A stretch of DNA of 64,000 nt. It comes from CAYRSS01 sp964426945. Lineage in GTDB: Bacteria; Planctomycetota; Phycisphaerae; UBA1845. The notes beneath the pieces were generated by a model, which saw only the letters and a program-made list of their open reading frames with translations, had not been told where the DNA came from and did no database searches. Below, piece after piece: positions 1 through 8,795 of the stretch. Numbering within the stretch: position 1 is the stretch's first letter; the number at the start of each line of letters is the position of its first letter. The DNA lies in the NCBI GenBank assembly GCA_964426945.1, contig CAYRSS010000001.1, forward strand, positions 62,001-126,000, in the 5' to 3' direction. A program made the position numbers and the translations under genes.

Positions 1-803
1 AGCAATTCGTCCACCCGCAGGAATCGGTATCCCCGGGACGACAGGACGTCGAGAAGTTCGCCCAGCCGGTCGTAGACCTTGTCGTGGCGCAGGCTGCCGA
101 GGTGCAGCAGCAACAGGTGCCCGTTGAGGCCGTTCGGCGAGCGGCGTTCCGCGGCGAGAATGTCGTCCACGATCTGTTGCGAACTGGCGAAGCCGGCGTG
201 CCCCTCGGGAATCCAGTCTCGGTGCGAACCCGTCCCGCGCGTGAAGTTGATCAGGATGACGGATCGCTCCCGCGCCCATTCGACGTGCTGCTCGTTGTAC
301 CACTCGTACGGCGGAACGAAGTAGATCGTCTCGCCGGAGGGCGGCGCGCCGACGCGGCGCAGGCCGTCGAGGTTGCGTTCGAGATCGGCGTGAAACTCCG
401 CTCGCGTGACCAGGCTCTTCGCCCGGTCCTCCCACGCCGCATAGAGCAGGTGCGCGTGAGAGTGAGGACCGACGCAGTGGCCATCGTCGACCATGCGCCT
501 GATGTCGTCGGAGCGGTCCGGGTCGGTGAGGAATGAGCCCGTCAGGAAAAACGAGGCGCGCGCGTCGTGCGCGTTCAGCGCGTCGAGGATGACGCCACAG
601 CCTTCTCCATGGTCGCCCCCGGTGAAGATCAGGGCGAGTTCGCGGCGGTCGGTGGGGCCGCGGACGATCCCGCCGTGGTCAAATTCGCAGGCCCGAATCC
701 GGCGTGCCCGAAAGCCCGGCGCCGATTCCCCGGAGCGGCAGCCACCGGTCGCGAGGATCGTTGTCTGGAGGGCCGCGAGCACCAGGGTTAAGGCAAGTTT
801 CAT
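1..803 (-). CDS. Polysaccharide deacetylase-like (NodB fold) exported protein, 3' end outside window
   Basis: The minus frame is open from an ATG at 801-803 to the window edge (267 codons, C-terminus missing). It begins with a hydrophobic signal-like segment ending in a Cys at about residue 22, so it may be a lipoprotein, although the lipobox is weak. Landmarks of the carbohydrate esterase 4 fold follow: LIFTGGDHGEG in the place of motif 1, a SFFLTG strand, GPHSHAHLLY as the metal-binding HxxxH-like motif 2, FVPPYEWYN as motif 3, and HLLLLHLGS near the end. Enzymes of this fold remove acyl groups from polysaccharides such as peptidoglycan or exopolysaccharide. Motif 1 departs from the usual TFDDGP, so the metal site is a variant. 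The substrate cannot be told from sequence. The gene diverges from the lamin-tail gene at 1063. Confidence 0.8.
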   Translation of the reverse strand, partial: MKLALTLVLAALQTTILATGGCRSGESAPGFRARRIRACEFDHGGIVRGPTDRRELALIFTGGDHGEGCGVILDALNAHDARASFFLTGSFLTDPDRSDDIRRMVDDGHCVGPHSHAHLLYAAWEDRAKSLVTRAEFHADLERNLDGLRRVGAPPSGETIYFVPPYEWYNEQHVEWARERSVILINFTRGTGSHRDWIPEGHAGFASSQQIVDDILAAERRSPNGLNGHLLLLHLGSLRHDKVYDRLGELLDVLSSRGYRFLRVDEL

Positions 804-868
804 TGCGTCTTTACTGCTTCTTCGCGCGAATCCCCTCGGAAACGGCGAGCCGAGGCCGCAGATCAGCC

Positions 869-874
869 TATAAT
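869..874 (+). promoter_or_regulatory. Candidate -10 element for the lamin-tail gene
   Basis: A perfect TATAAT lies in otherwise GC-rich spacer DNA, in the context CCTATAATTCC. This resembles the better-supported promoter at 32722-32750. No good -35 lies 16-18 bases upstream, and the leader to the ATG at 1063 would be about 180 bases. This is a suggestion only. Confidence 0.3.
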
Positions 875-1062
875 TCCAGCGAGTTCCAGGGCGGTCCAGG
901 CGCCCGCATCACCTCGCGAGGCGACTAACCTAACCTTAATCAGGAGCTCATCGGGGGGAAACACCTCCCGGCTACAACTTCGGCCGTTCAGCGGGGTGGA
1001 GTGCTTTCTGCCGCAGAGGGCGTCCCCGCGCGACACGTTCGCACACGGAAGGGGAAGAGACC

Positions 1063-1698
1063 ATGATTCGCTTGCTTGCCGCTTCGCTCGTACTCGGCCT
1101 CGCTGCTTCGGCGCAGGCCTCGATTCGGATCACCGAGTGGATGTACTCGGGGGGGACCAGCGAGTTCATCGAGCTGACCAATGTGGGCACCACGGCCGTC
1201 GACCTGACCGGCTGGAGCTTCGATGACGATAGCCGCCTGATCCCCGGTGAGTTTGACCTCAGCGCCGGCGGCACCGTCGCTCCGGGCGAGTCGATCATTA
1301 TCTCCGAGTCCACCGCGGCCGACTTCCGCACGGGCTGGAGCCTGCCCGCGAGCCTCACGGTCCTCGGCGAGCTGGCCACGAACCTGGGCCGCAACGACGA
1401 GATCAACATCTACGACAATCTCGGCCAGCTGGTCGACCGCCTCACCTTCGGCGACCAGAACTTCCCCGGCACGATCCGCACGCAGAACGTGAGCGGCAAC
1501 CCGCTGTCGGCTGCCGCGCTCGGCGCCAATAACGTCACCCTGTGGGGTCTCTCGACCGTCGGCGACGCGTTCGGTTCTTACACGTCGCTCGCCGGCGATG
1601 TCGGCAACCCGGGCACCTCGATCTACGTTCCCGAGCCGGCTTCGATGAGCCTGCTGGTCATCGGCGGTCTGGTGGCTCTTCGCCGCAGCCGTCGTTAA
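1063..1698 (+). CDS. Lamin-tail domain protein with PEP-CTERM sorting signal
   Basis: This 211-residue exported protein has a strong ribosome site (GGAAGGGGAAGAG) just before the ATG. Residues 1-20 form a signal peptide ending in AQA. The next section is a lamin-tail domain, marked by RITEWMYSG, EFIELTNVG and LTGWSFDD. The C-terminus is VPEP, a hydrophobic stretch (MSLLVIGGLVAL) and an RRSRR tail, which is the PEP-CTERM signal processed by exosortase systems. The protein is therefore probably sorted to the envelope or outside the cell. Lamin-tail domains in bacteria occur in large surface or secreted proteins and their ligand is usually unknown. No exosortase gene lies in this window. A second lamin-tail gene lies at 2947. 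Confidence 0.88.
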   Translation: MIRLLAASLVLGLAASAQASIRITEWMYSGGTSEFIELTNVGTTAVDLTGWSFDDDSRLIPGEFDLSAGGTVAPGESIIISESTAADFRTGWSLPASLTVLGELATNLGRNDEINIYDNLGQLVDRLTFGDQNFPGTIRTQNVSGNPLSAAALGANNVTLWGLSTVGDAFGSYTSLAGDVGNPGTSIYVPEPASMSLLVIGGLVALRRSRR

Positions 1699-1893
1699 GC
1701 GATCGATCGTTCGCCACCGGGTCCGCCGGCGCGGCGGGCCCGGTGGCGACGCTTGTTTGAGCAGCCTTGCTGGCGATCACGAGGGGATGGGATCGCGGTA
1801 AACGAACGGCCTCGGTGCGGCGCGTGTGCCGCCGCGCCGCTCCAGGCTCGTTCGGCCCACTCGGTTCGTCGACCCAGACAGGAAACCCCCCCG

Positions 1894-2868
1894 ATGCGCA
1901 ACTGCCGTCAAGCAGTGCCTGCCCGCACTGCATTCACCCTGATCGAGCTGCTCGTCGTTATTTCGATTATCGCTTTGCTGCTGGCGATCTTGCTTCCGTC
2001 GCTCAGCAAGGCGCGCGAGCAGGCCAAGACCGTGCAGTGCGCGTCGAATCTCGCGTCTTTCGGCCGTGGCTTCCACTTCTACGCCGCCGACAACCGCGAC
2101 TACCTGACCAGCGGTTCCTTCGACCCTGACGTGGCCAACGGCCGCGACGGGCCGGTAGACAAGGTCGGCTGGGTGGCGGATCTTGTCAACGCAAACCAGG
2201 CGATCCCCAACGACATGCTCTGTCCCTCGGCACTGGCCCAGGTGAATCAGAAACTCGGTCGTGGCCCCAGTGCCGGCGGCAACAACGGCTACTACACGCA
2301 GGAGCAGTCCGAGGACCTGATCGCCCGCGGCTACAACAGCAACTACACCCAAGCCTGGTACATGGCGCGCACCGCGGCCCGCTGGCCCAACGCCGCCGGC
2401 GACCCCAACTGGCGCCGGGTTGCGTCTACGTTCGGCCCGCTTCGCACCACTGCGTTGCTGCGCGTCTCGGCGAGCCGAGTTCCGCTCCTGGGCGACGGCG
2501 GTGTCGAAGCTGCGGATGAGTATCGCGGGAACCGCTTCGAAAGTTCGTTGACCGTCAAATCGCTCACCGACGGCCCCGCGGGCGGCGGCCCCTATGCCAC
2601 GCAGGACTACTCAGACTTCGGGCCTGCCCACGGCGTCGCCCCGCGCGTCATCCTCGGAAACCGCTCCACCGTGCGCGACACGGCGAACATCCTCTTCGCC
2701 GACGGACACGTCGACCGGTTCATCGACAAGGTCCGCAACGGCCAGTTCCTCGTGATTCGCACCAGTGCGAATCCGACCGAGAACATCCAGGAGGATCTCA
2801 ATCCGCAGGTATTCGATGGCGTCATCAGCCTCGGGCGACGTTCGCTCGAGGAATGGGTCCTGAAGTAA
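1894..2868 (+). CDS. Prepilin-type N-terminal cleavage/methylation domain protein (planctomycete type)
   Basis: The ATG at 1894 is chosen because AGGAAA precedes it and it places the class III signal at the N-terminus. An upstream extension of the frame to 1753 has no prepilin character. The protein is 324 residues. The motif FTLIELLVVISIIALL at about residues 15-30 is the prepilin peptidase cleavage and methylation site followed by the pilin hydrophobic helix. The distal part holds NILFADGHVDRF, the tail motif common in the large family of planctomycete pseudopilin-like proteins. Such proteins are paralogous and numerous in these genomes and their individual roles are mostly unknown. It lies between two lamin-tail genes in the same orientation and may be exported with them through a type II/type IV-like apparatus, which is inference. 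Confidence 0.85.
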   Translation: MRNCRQAVPARTAFTLIELLVVISIIALLLAILLPSLSKAREQAKTVQCASNLASFGRGFHFYAADNRDYLTSGSFDPDVANGRDGPVDKVGWVADLVNANQAIPNDMLCPSALAQVNQKLGRGPSAGGNNGYYTQEQSEDLIARGYNSNYTQAWYMARTAARWPNAAGDPNWRRVASTFGPLRTTALLRVSASRVPLLGDGGVEAADEYRGNRFESSLTVKSLTDGPAGGGPYATQDYSDFGPAHGVAPRVILGNRSTVRDTANILFADGHVDRFIDKVRNGQFLVIRTSANPTENIQEDLNPQVFDGVISLGRRSLEEWVLK

Positions 2869-2946
2869 GCCCGACCGCTGCAACATCGAGAGCGTTCGAC
2901 CCGCTGATGGTCGGCGCGAATCAGACACACGGAGGAGAGTTTGAGA

Positions 2947-5403
2947 ATGAACAGGTGCGCAATCGTCTCCCTGCTCGCCGTCGCCACCATGATGGCTCCA
3001 GCACGAGCCACAGTGATCATCAACGAGGTGCTGGCGAATCCACCGGGCTCGGCGGCCGACGATACCAAGGAGTACATCGAGCTGCTCGGCACGCCCGGCA
3101 AGAAGCTCGACGGTTTCGCCATCGCCAGCATCAGCGGCACGCTGACCAAGTACTACACCCTGAACAGCATCACGCCGGTCAATCTCCCCAATCCGGGACC
3201 CGAGATCGACGAGTTCTTCAGTCTCGACGGGCTGGAACTCGGCCCCAACGGGATCCTCGTGATCGGCATCGGCCAGGCGTTCGAGTACGGCGCGCTCCTG
3301 CCTGACGCCAACTTTCAGCGGTGGAACACGCTGTGGAACGGCGGTCTCGACACGACCGGCAAGCTTGAGAACGACGGCTCCAAGACCATTATGCTCGTCC
3401 GCAACCGTCCGGGCCGCACCCCTGCGGATCCCGACAACCCCATCGGCCTGCGCTGGGGCAAGGACATTCAGATCGACACGGAGCTGGTGACCCCGATCGA
3501 GACGACCGTATGCTCGGGCGGCATCGCCCCCGGCCGCCCCTGTCGCGACTCGGCCGACTGCCCCGGCGGCGGCACCTGCGTCGACGGCGAGGCCGACCAG
3601 TTCGGCAACGGCAACATCGATCGCGGCGACCCCAACAACATGGGCGGCTTCACCCTCGACCTGAAGGGCGCCACGACGACGGAGAGTGTTCTCGACGACC
3701 TCGAAATCGTCGACGAGGTGAGCTACGAGCACGAGCGCGGCTGGGAGTACGACCAGGACGAGCGCGACGTGGACACGGGCAGCCCCTCGGTCGGCCTCAA
3801 GCCGCGCAATGTCCATGCTCTCGGTGACCCGCAGGGCCTCAACCCCGACGCGCTAACCCGCGTGGACTACCGCACAATGGGTGACGGCTGGACGCCGGCC
3901 CCCGGCGCCACGGGCGCGCTGCCCAACGGCAACAACTGGCAGGACACCGCGACCGAGCAGTGGATCCGCGGTGAGACCGTGCTCATGCTGTCGGTCGGCC
4001 AGGGTGCGGGCCCGTGGTACGGCTTCGATAACGGATCGAATCTCAACGTCGACGCGATTCAGCCTTATTTCACCCAGGTACCGACATGGCTGGCTGACGG
4101 CTCCGGCACGGACTACAACTTCGGCGCGGACTACCAGCTCATGCCCGGCCGCATCAACCCCCTCGCCGTGCCCTTCATTCCTGGTGACAGCGACCGCGAC
4201 GGCGATTGCGACGCGGACGACATCGCGAAGCTCGCGGCGGTGTTCGGCGATGACAACTGGGTGTTCAGCAACAGCTTCGAGGCTGCCCCCGAGTCGGACG
4301 ACGGCGACCCCGCCCTCCAGACGCGTCCCTGGGATGTTGACGCTACTGGCGACAACGGCATCGAGGCCTCTGATCTGCAGTGGGCGCTGAACTTCCAGGG
4401 CGACGCCACGGGCCAGGTCATCGGTCGCCAGTACGACAGCACCACGCCCTCCGCGGCGGGTGTCTATCTGAATCCGAACACCGGCGTGGTCGTCACACTC
4501 ACCGCCGAGGTCTCCGTGCTGAGCGGTCGTTCGATCACCGGCCTGCTCGTCGGCGACATGGTCGAGCTCGTGATCTCGGCCCAGGTTACGGGCGGAGCCA
4601 ACGTTGCCGCAGCGCAGCAGAACGGCGTCATGCAGTTCGTGCACGACATCGCGGTGAACGTGGGCGGCGTGGCCCGCGTCGTCAGCGTCGAGAAGCTCGG
4701 CGCTTTCGCCACCACCCGTGCGGCCCTCGAGACCGCGCAGGGTACGTCGGGCGACTTAGGGATGACGCTCATCAACGGGCACACGACGCACTTCACCGCG
4801 GGCCTGGGGTCGCCGGCGCCGCTCTACCGCGTGATGATCGAAGCGATCGGCGAGGGTGAAGCGTCGGTGACCATCACCCCGGCCGCCGCGGCGAAATTCG
4901 CCGCCTCTACGCCCGAAGGTGTCAAGGTCGGCCATACGAGCAGCCACGGCAATCCGGAATCGAGCGTCTATCCCGCGCCCGTCGAACTGGCCGTCAGCGC
5001 GGCCACCACCGGCGCCTGCTGCCTGGGCGGCGATTGCTCCGAGACTGAGGCGGACGCGTGCACGGGCTTTGTCTGTGATGCGGCGGCCTACCTGCCGGCC
5101 AGCTTCACGGGTTGCCACGGCGACGCGGACGGCAACGGCATCGTGAACGCCGCCGATCGCGGCTTCGTCTCGGCAAACGTGGGCGGCACCAGCGCCGAGG
5201 CCGTGTGCCTCTACGACATGGACGGCAATGGCGTTGTTAACGCGGCCGACCGTGGGTTCATCTCCGCGAATATCGGTGGATGCTCGCCGCTGCCCGACTA
5301 CATGAATGGCAGCGGGCTCAACGGCGGCGCGCCGGATGCCCGGTTTGACCAGGCGACCTTCCACGGCGTCGGTTCGAGCTGCGGCACCGTGATCTGTCCG
5401 TAA
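2947..5403 (+). CDS. Large exported lamin-tail protein with dockerin modules
   Basis: ATG 2947 is preferred over a TTG at 2941 because GGAGGAG at 2931-2937 sits 9 bases before it but only 3 before the TTG. The 818-residue product has a signal peptide (to about residue 20), then a lamin-tail domain (VIINEVLANPPG, EYIELLG). A cysteine-rich insert (CSGGIAPGRPC, CPGGGTC) follows at about 190-210. A dockerin-like calcium pair (GDSDRDGDCDADD, DVDATGDNGIEASD) lies near 410-480, then a cohesin-like beta region. A CCLGGDC motif follows, and a second dockerin-like pair (GDADGNGIVNAADRG, DMDGNGVVNAADRG) is near 725-775. Dockerins bind cohesins in cellulosomes, but in planctomycetes they are widespread in secreted proteins without known partners. 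The protein lacks a PEP-CTERM tail, unlike its neighbour. It is probably a surface or extracellular protein of unknown ligand. Confidence 0.85.
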   Translation: MNRCAIVSLLAVATMMAPARATVIINEVLANPPGSAADDTKEYIELLGTPGKKLDGFAIASISGTLTKYYTLNSITPVNLPNPGPEIDEFFSLDGLELGPNGILVIGIGQAFEYGALLPDANFQRWNTLWNGGLDTTGKLENDGSKTIMLVRNRPGRTPADPDNPIGLRWGKDIQIDTELVTPIETTVCSGGIAPGRPCRDSADCPGGGTCVDGEADQFGNGNIDRGDPNNMGGFTLDLKGATTTESVLDDLEIVDEVSYEHERGWEYDQDERDVDTGSPSVGLKPRNVHALGDPQGLNPDALTRVDYRTMGDGWTPAPGATGALPNGNNWQDTATEQWIRGETVLMLSVGQGAGPWYGFDNGSNLNVDAIQPYFTQVPTWLADGSGTDYNFGADYQLMPGRINPLAVPFIPGDSDRDGDCDADDIAKLAAVFGDDNWVFSNSFEAAPESDDGDPALQTRPWDVDATGDNGIEASDLQWALNFQGDATGQVIGRQYDSTTPSAAGVYLNPNTGVVVTLTAEVSVLSGRSITGLLVGDMVELVISAQVTGGANVAAAQQNGVMQFVHDIAVNVGGVARVVSVEKLGAFATTRAALETAQGTSGDLGMTLINGHTTHFTAGLGSPAPLYRVMIEAIGEGEASVTITPAAAAKFAASTPEGVKVGHTSSHGNPESSVYPAPVELAVSAATTGACCLGGDCSETEADACTGFVCDAAAYLPASFTGCHGDADGNGIVNAADRGFVSANVGGTSAEAVCLYDMDGNGVVNAADRGFISANIGGCSPLPDYMNGSGLNGGAPDARFDQATFHGVGSSCGTVICP

Positions 5404-5452
5404 TCCGCAACCCTGGCCCGGCGGCTTCTCCGTTGCGTCAAGGCTCCATCGC

Positions 5453-5490
5453 AAAGCGCCCGCCGTGACTTGCGTCGCGGCGGGCGCTTT
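5453..5490. terminator. Bidirectional hairpin terminator
   Basis: A perfect 13-base inverted repeat (AAAGCGCCCGCCG at 5453-5465, its complement at 5478-5490) with a 12-base loop lies between the convergent lamin-tail and kinase genes. The arms begin and end with A/T triplets, so each strand gives a GC stem followed by a short U stretch. It can serve both genes. Confidence 0.75.
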
Positions 5491-5527
5491 CGCTCATGCG
5501 CACGCTTCGGACCTTTCGGGATGGAGG

Positions 5528-7855
5528 TCAACCCGGCTCCGGCGGTGCGAGGCGGTCCAGCCGCTCGCGCGTCCGGCCGATGTGCGGGTGACCGGCCGGC
5601 AGTGTCTCTTCCATGATCGAGAGTGCCTCGCGGTAGTACGCCGCTGCCTCGTCGACGGCGGCCGAGCCGCGCGCGGCATACACGGAGTCGGCGAGCAGCC
5701 CGAGCGCCATGGCGACGGAGGGGTGTCGTCGCCCCATCACGCGCTCGCTTCTCTCGATGACATCGCGGAGCATGGCTTCGGCTTCCGCGTAGCGCTCCTG
5801 CTCGCGGAGGAGGGAGGCGAGGTTGTGCAAGAGCGATAGCGTCGTCTGGTGATCCGGTCCGAGCGCCTCTTCACACAGAGCCGCCGTCGCCCGGTAGAGT
5901 GCCTCGGATTCCTCGAGCTGGCCCGCTGCCTGCAGCAGCGAGGCGAGATTGCCCTGGGTCAGCAGCGTGCGCGGATGCCTGTCGCCGTAGAGCCGGTTGC
6001 AGATGTCCATGACCTCGCGCGCCAGCGGCAGCGCGTCGGCCGGTCGTCCCTGGTTCTTGATGGCGACGGCGAGGTTGGCGAGCATCGCGTGGGTCAGTTC
6101 GTGGGCTTCGCCAAGTTCTGCGCGGGCCTCGTCCAGCGACGGGCGCAGCAGCGCTTCTGCCGCGGCGAAATCGCCCCGGTGAAACTGCAGCGATGACAAC
6201 ATCAGCGTCTCGTGCAGCCGATCAATGGCCGGCGCGTCGGGCAGGCCCGCCCGGAGTTCCAGCGACTCCGAGATCATTGCCTCGGCCTCCGCGTGGCGGC
6301 CCATCTCCAGCATTGTGGTGGCCAAGCTGCTCAGCGTGGCCAGAACCTTCAGCTCACGCCCGGGCAGGTCGCGGTAGATGTCCAGCGCCTGCTCGTACAT
6401 CCGGACGCAATCATCGAGCCGCCCGTCGGCCCGCGCCGTGTGCCCGAGGTTCAGCAGGGTCACCGCCACGTCGGCGTGTTGCTCCCCGTGCAGGTTCCGA
6501 TACAGCTCCAGCGCCCGTTCGAGCTGCTCTGTGGCGTCGTCGTGCCGTCCGAGCTCGCGCAGGGTCTCACCAAGCGTGAGCCGGATCGTGGCTTCGACGA
6601 TCGGCTGATCGGTGAAACGCCCGTCGATCCGGGCGATCGCCCGGTCGACCACCTCGCTGACGGTGATTGTCTCGCCTTGGCTCTCGCCGGGGCGCGCGGC
6701 GGTGAGCATGTCGCGCAGGAACCCGCTGACCTGTTCAGCCGCGTCGCGGGCGTCGCGTGCTTCTTCGCCGGCGGCGACGGCTTCCGTTCTTTCTTGCTCC
6801 AGACGCACCGCGAGGGTCGTCGCGACGACTGCGAGGCTCGCGAGCAGGCCTACGAGGCCAAACACGAGCGCAAACGGCAGGCGGTGTCGCCGGATCATCT
6901 TGCGAAGCTGGTAGGTCAGGCTCGGCGGATGGGCGGCGACGGGCTCTCCCGCGAGGTACCGTTGCAGATCCGCCGCGAACGCATCGACGGACTGGTAGCG
7001 CTGGGCCGGATCTCGCGCGAGAGCCTTGAGCGTGACGGTGTCGAGGTCTCGGTCGAGCCCGGGGGTCAGTGTCGATGGCGCCGCCGGATCCCGCTCGCGA
7101 ATGGCGACGAGCATCGCGGCAAGGCCCTTCGATGAATCGTGTGGCGTTCGGCCGGTGAGCAGGTCGTAGAGCACCGCGCCCAGCGCGTACACGTCGGCCC
7201 TGGCATCCACCGACGTGTGCCCTTCGCCCACCTGTTCCGGGGCCGCAAAAGCCGGGGTGCCCAGGAATTCCTCCGTCAGCGTCAGCCGCGCCGCGGCCGA
7301 GTCGTCGGCCGAGGTGGTCTTGGCCAGGCCGAAGTCCAGGACGTGTGGCGCTCCGGCCGCGTCGACCAGGATGTTGGATGGCTTGAGATCGCGGTGAATC
7401 ACGCCGCGCTGGTGGGCGTGCTGAACGGCATCGCAGACCTTCAGCAGCGCGTCGAGGACTTCGCGAATCGGGCGAGGCGCACGCCCCGGCTCCCGCGCCC
7501 AGCGATCGATCGGGACGCCGTCGATCCACTCCATGGCGAGTACCGGCTGGCCGTCGACCGTCTCGACGCCGAAGACCGTCACGATGTGAGGGTGGCTCAG
7601 GGCGCAGACCGCGTCGATCTCGCGGTCAAACCGGGCCCGGGCCGCGCCGGCGGCGAGGCGGCCGCCGATGAGCCGCTTGAGGGCGACGGGTCGGTTGGTG
7701 CCCGGCTGGCGACCGCGAAACACGACCCCCTGGCCGCCGCGGCTGAATTCAGACACGACCTCGTAGGGGCCGATGCGCCCGGATGCCGGCGGGCCCTCTG
7801 CCTCGCGCAGCCGCTCAAGCCACGTCTCGTCGGTGAGCCGGTCGTCGAGGTTCAT
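5528..7855 (-). CDS. Ser/Thr protein kinase with transmembrane helix and C-terminal TPRs
   Basis: This 775-residue membrane kinase carries the standard Hanks motifs: glycine loop RGGQGVVFRG near residue 40, ATP lysine in VALKRL near 58, catalytic HRDLKPSN near 155, DFGLA near 176, and APEQV in the activation segment. A helix near 325-350 (LVFGLVGLLASLAVV) anchors it. The distal half is a run of tetratricopeptide repeats (RAL.LYR.L and EALGPDH.TTL-type units), which would bind partner proteins. It lies 63 bases downstream of a sigma-70 family factor in the same direction. Planctomycetes frequently encode such sigma factor/kinase pairs, in which phosphorylation is thought to control the sigma factor. 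The targets here are unknown. The divergent surface-protein gene at 8796 is a possible regulon member. Confidence 0.92.
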   Translation of the reverse strand: MNLDDRLTDETWLERLREAEGPPASGRIGPYEVVSEFSRGGQGVVFRGRQPGTNRPVALKRLIGGRLAAGAARARFDREIDAVCALSHPHIVTVFGVETVDGQPVLAMEWIDGVPIDRWAREPGRAPRPIREVLDALLKVCDAVQHAHQRGVIHRDLKPSNILVDAAGAPHVLDFGLAKTTSADDSAAARLTLTEEFLGTPAFAAPEQVGEGHTSVDARADVYALGAVLYDLLTGRTPHDSSKGLAAMLVAIRERDPAAPSTLTPGLDRDLDTVTLKALARDPAQRYQSVDAFAADLQRYLAGEPVAAHPPSLTYQLRKMIRRHRLPFALVFGLVGLLASLAVVATTLAVRLEQERTEAVAAGEEARDARDAAEQVSGFLRDMLTAARPGESQGETITVSEVVDRAIARIDGRFTDQPIVEATIRLTLGETLRELGRHDDATEQLERALELYRNLHGEQHADVAVTLLNLGHTARADGRLDDCVRMYEQALDIYRDLPGRELKVLATLSSLATTMLEMGRHAEAEAMISESLELRAGLPDAPAIDRLHETLMLSSLQFHRGDFAAAEALLRPSLDEARAELGEAHELTHAMLANLAVAIKNQGRPADALPLAREVMDICNRLYGDRHPRTLLTQGNLASLLQAAGQLEESEALYRATAALCEEALGPDHQTTLSLLHNLASLLREQERYAEAEAMLRDVIERSERVMGRRHPSVAMALGLLADSVYAARGSAAVDEAAAYYREALSIMEETLPAGHPHIGRTRERLDRLAPPEPG

Positions 7856-7918
7856 GCCGGTTCTCCCCCCCCGGCACGCGACCGCGGGTTTCGCCTCGGT
7901 TCTGCGGATAGCGCGCGA

Positions 7919-8518
7919 TCAGGTCGCCGCCGCGTGATCGTCTTCTTCGGCGACCTGCCGGGCGATGAGCTCCTTCATCCGGTCGCGCACGCGCTGCTTG
8001 ATCTTGTGCACCGCCTGCGACGTCGTCGCGAAGGCCGTCGCCACCGCGTCCACCGGCTCTCCGGCCAGCAAGCGGTCGAAGATCTCAACGCTCTGTGCCT
8101 CAAACGTCCGCCGGATAGTCTGCATGGCGAGGCGGAAGTGATGATTCTCCCACTCGCGCTCCCAGATCGCGTCCCTCTCTTCGCCGCCGGCGAGCGTGTG
8201 GAGCACACCTTCATCTACGGAAGTCGCGGGCCGATTTGGACGCGCGAACTGGTCGACAATCTCATTCTTCACCATTCGGTGCAGGTACGCGCGGAATCGG
8301 CCCCGCGAAGCGTCGTACTCGAACGACCGGATTGAGCGGAACAGCTTCAGGAGAACTGACTGGCAGACGTCGTCCGCATCCGCGGGCTGCAGGCCCCGGG
8401 CACGGGCATATCGCGTGATGAGCTCGCGGTAGGTGGCCTCGAACTCGTTCCATGCGGCGAGGTCGGCGGCATCGCGGACGCGAGCGAGCAGCGAACGTCT
8501 GGTGAGGTTCTGATCCAT
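7919..8518 (-). CDS. RNA polymerase sigma factor, sigma-70 family (ECF-like)
   Basis: This 199-residue protein shows sigma region 2 at about residues 20-90 (AWNEFEATYRELI, DADDVCQSVLLKLFRSI, GRFRAYLHRMVKNEIVDQF) and a region 4 helix-turn-helix at about 135-185 (TIRRTFEAQSVEIFDRL, ATTSQAVHKIKQRVRDRMK). The middle is short, as in extracytoplasmic-function factors. It directs polymerase to alternative promoters. The TPR kinase follows on the same strand 63 bases away. No anti-sigma gene is adjacent, so the kinase is the likely input, as known for other planctomycete pairs. The promoter it recognises is not visible here. The factor diverges from the YadA-head-like gene at 8796. Confidence 0.88.
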   Translation of the reverse strand: MDQNLTRRSLLARVRDAADLAAWNEFEATYRELITRYARARGLQPADADDVCQSVLLKLFRSIRSFEYDASRGRFRAYLHRMVKNEIVDQFARPNRPATSVDEGVLHTLAGGEERDAIWEREWENHHFRLAMQTIRRTFEAQSVEIFDRLLAGEPVDAVATAFATTSQAVHKIKQRVRDRMKELIARQVAEEDDHAAAT

Positions 8519-8795
8519 GGCGGGAACCTTGCGGCGCGCGGTCCGGCCCGCTGCGGCGCCTCGTGAATCCGAGGAATCCCGGATTGCGCGTCCAAACGTG
8601 CCCGGCTCCTCCGTAGGGCTTCTGGAAGGATGGGCTTCCAGCCGCTCGGGCTCGCCCGGGCCATCACGCTGTCAGCCTACCACATTCGCCACCCTGCGTC
8701 GAAACGCGGGAATTCCCGGGCCTGTGCTTCGCAGGCCGGTCCGTGGATTCGGGACAGGGCCGCAGAGGCCGGAACTCAGAGCGAGGAGGTGTGTC

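Noticed and set aside
8517..8795. Upstream extension of the YadA-head-like protein to 8517
   Set aside because: Sequence is Arg/Pro-rich and lies before a clear GAGGAGGT and signal peptide at 8796.
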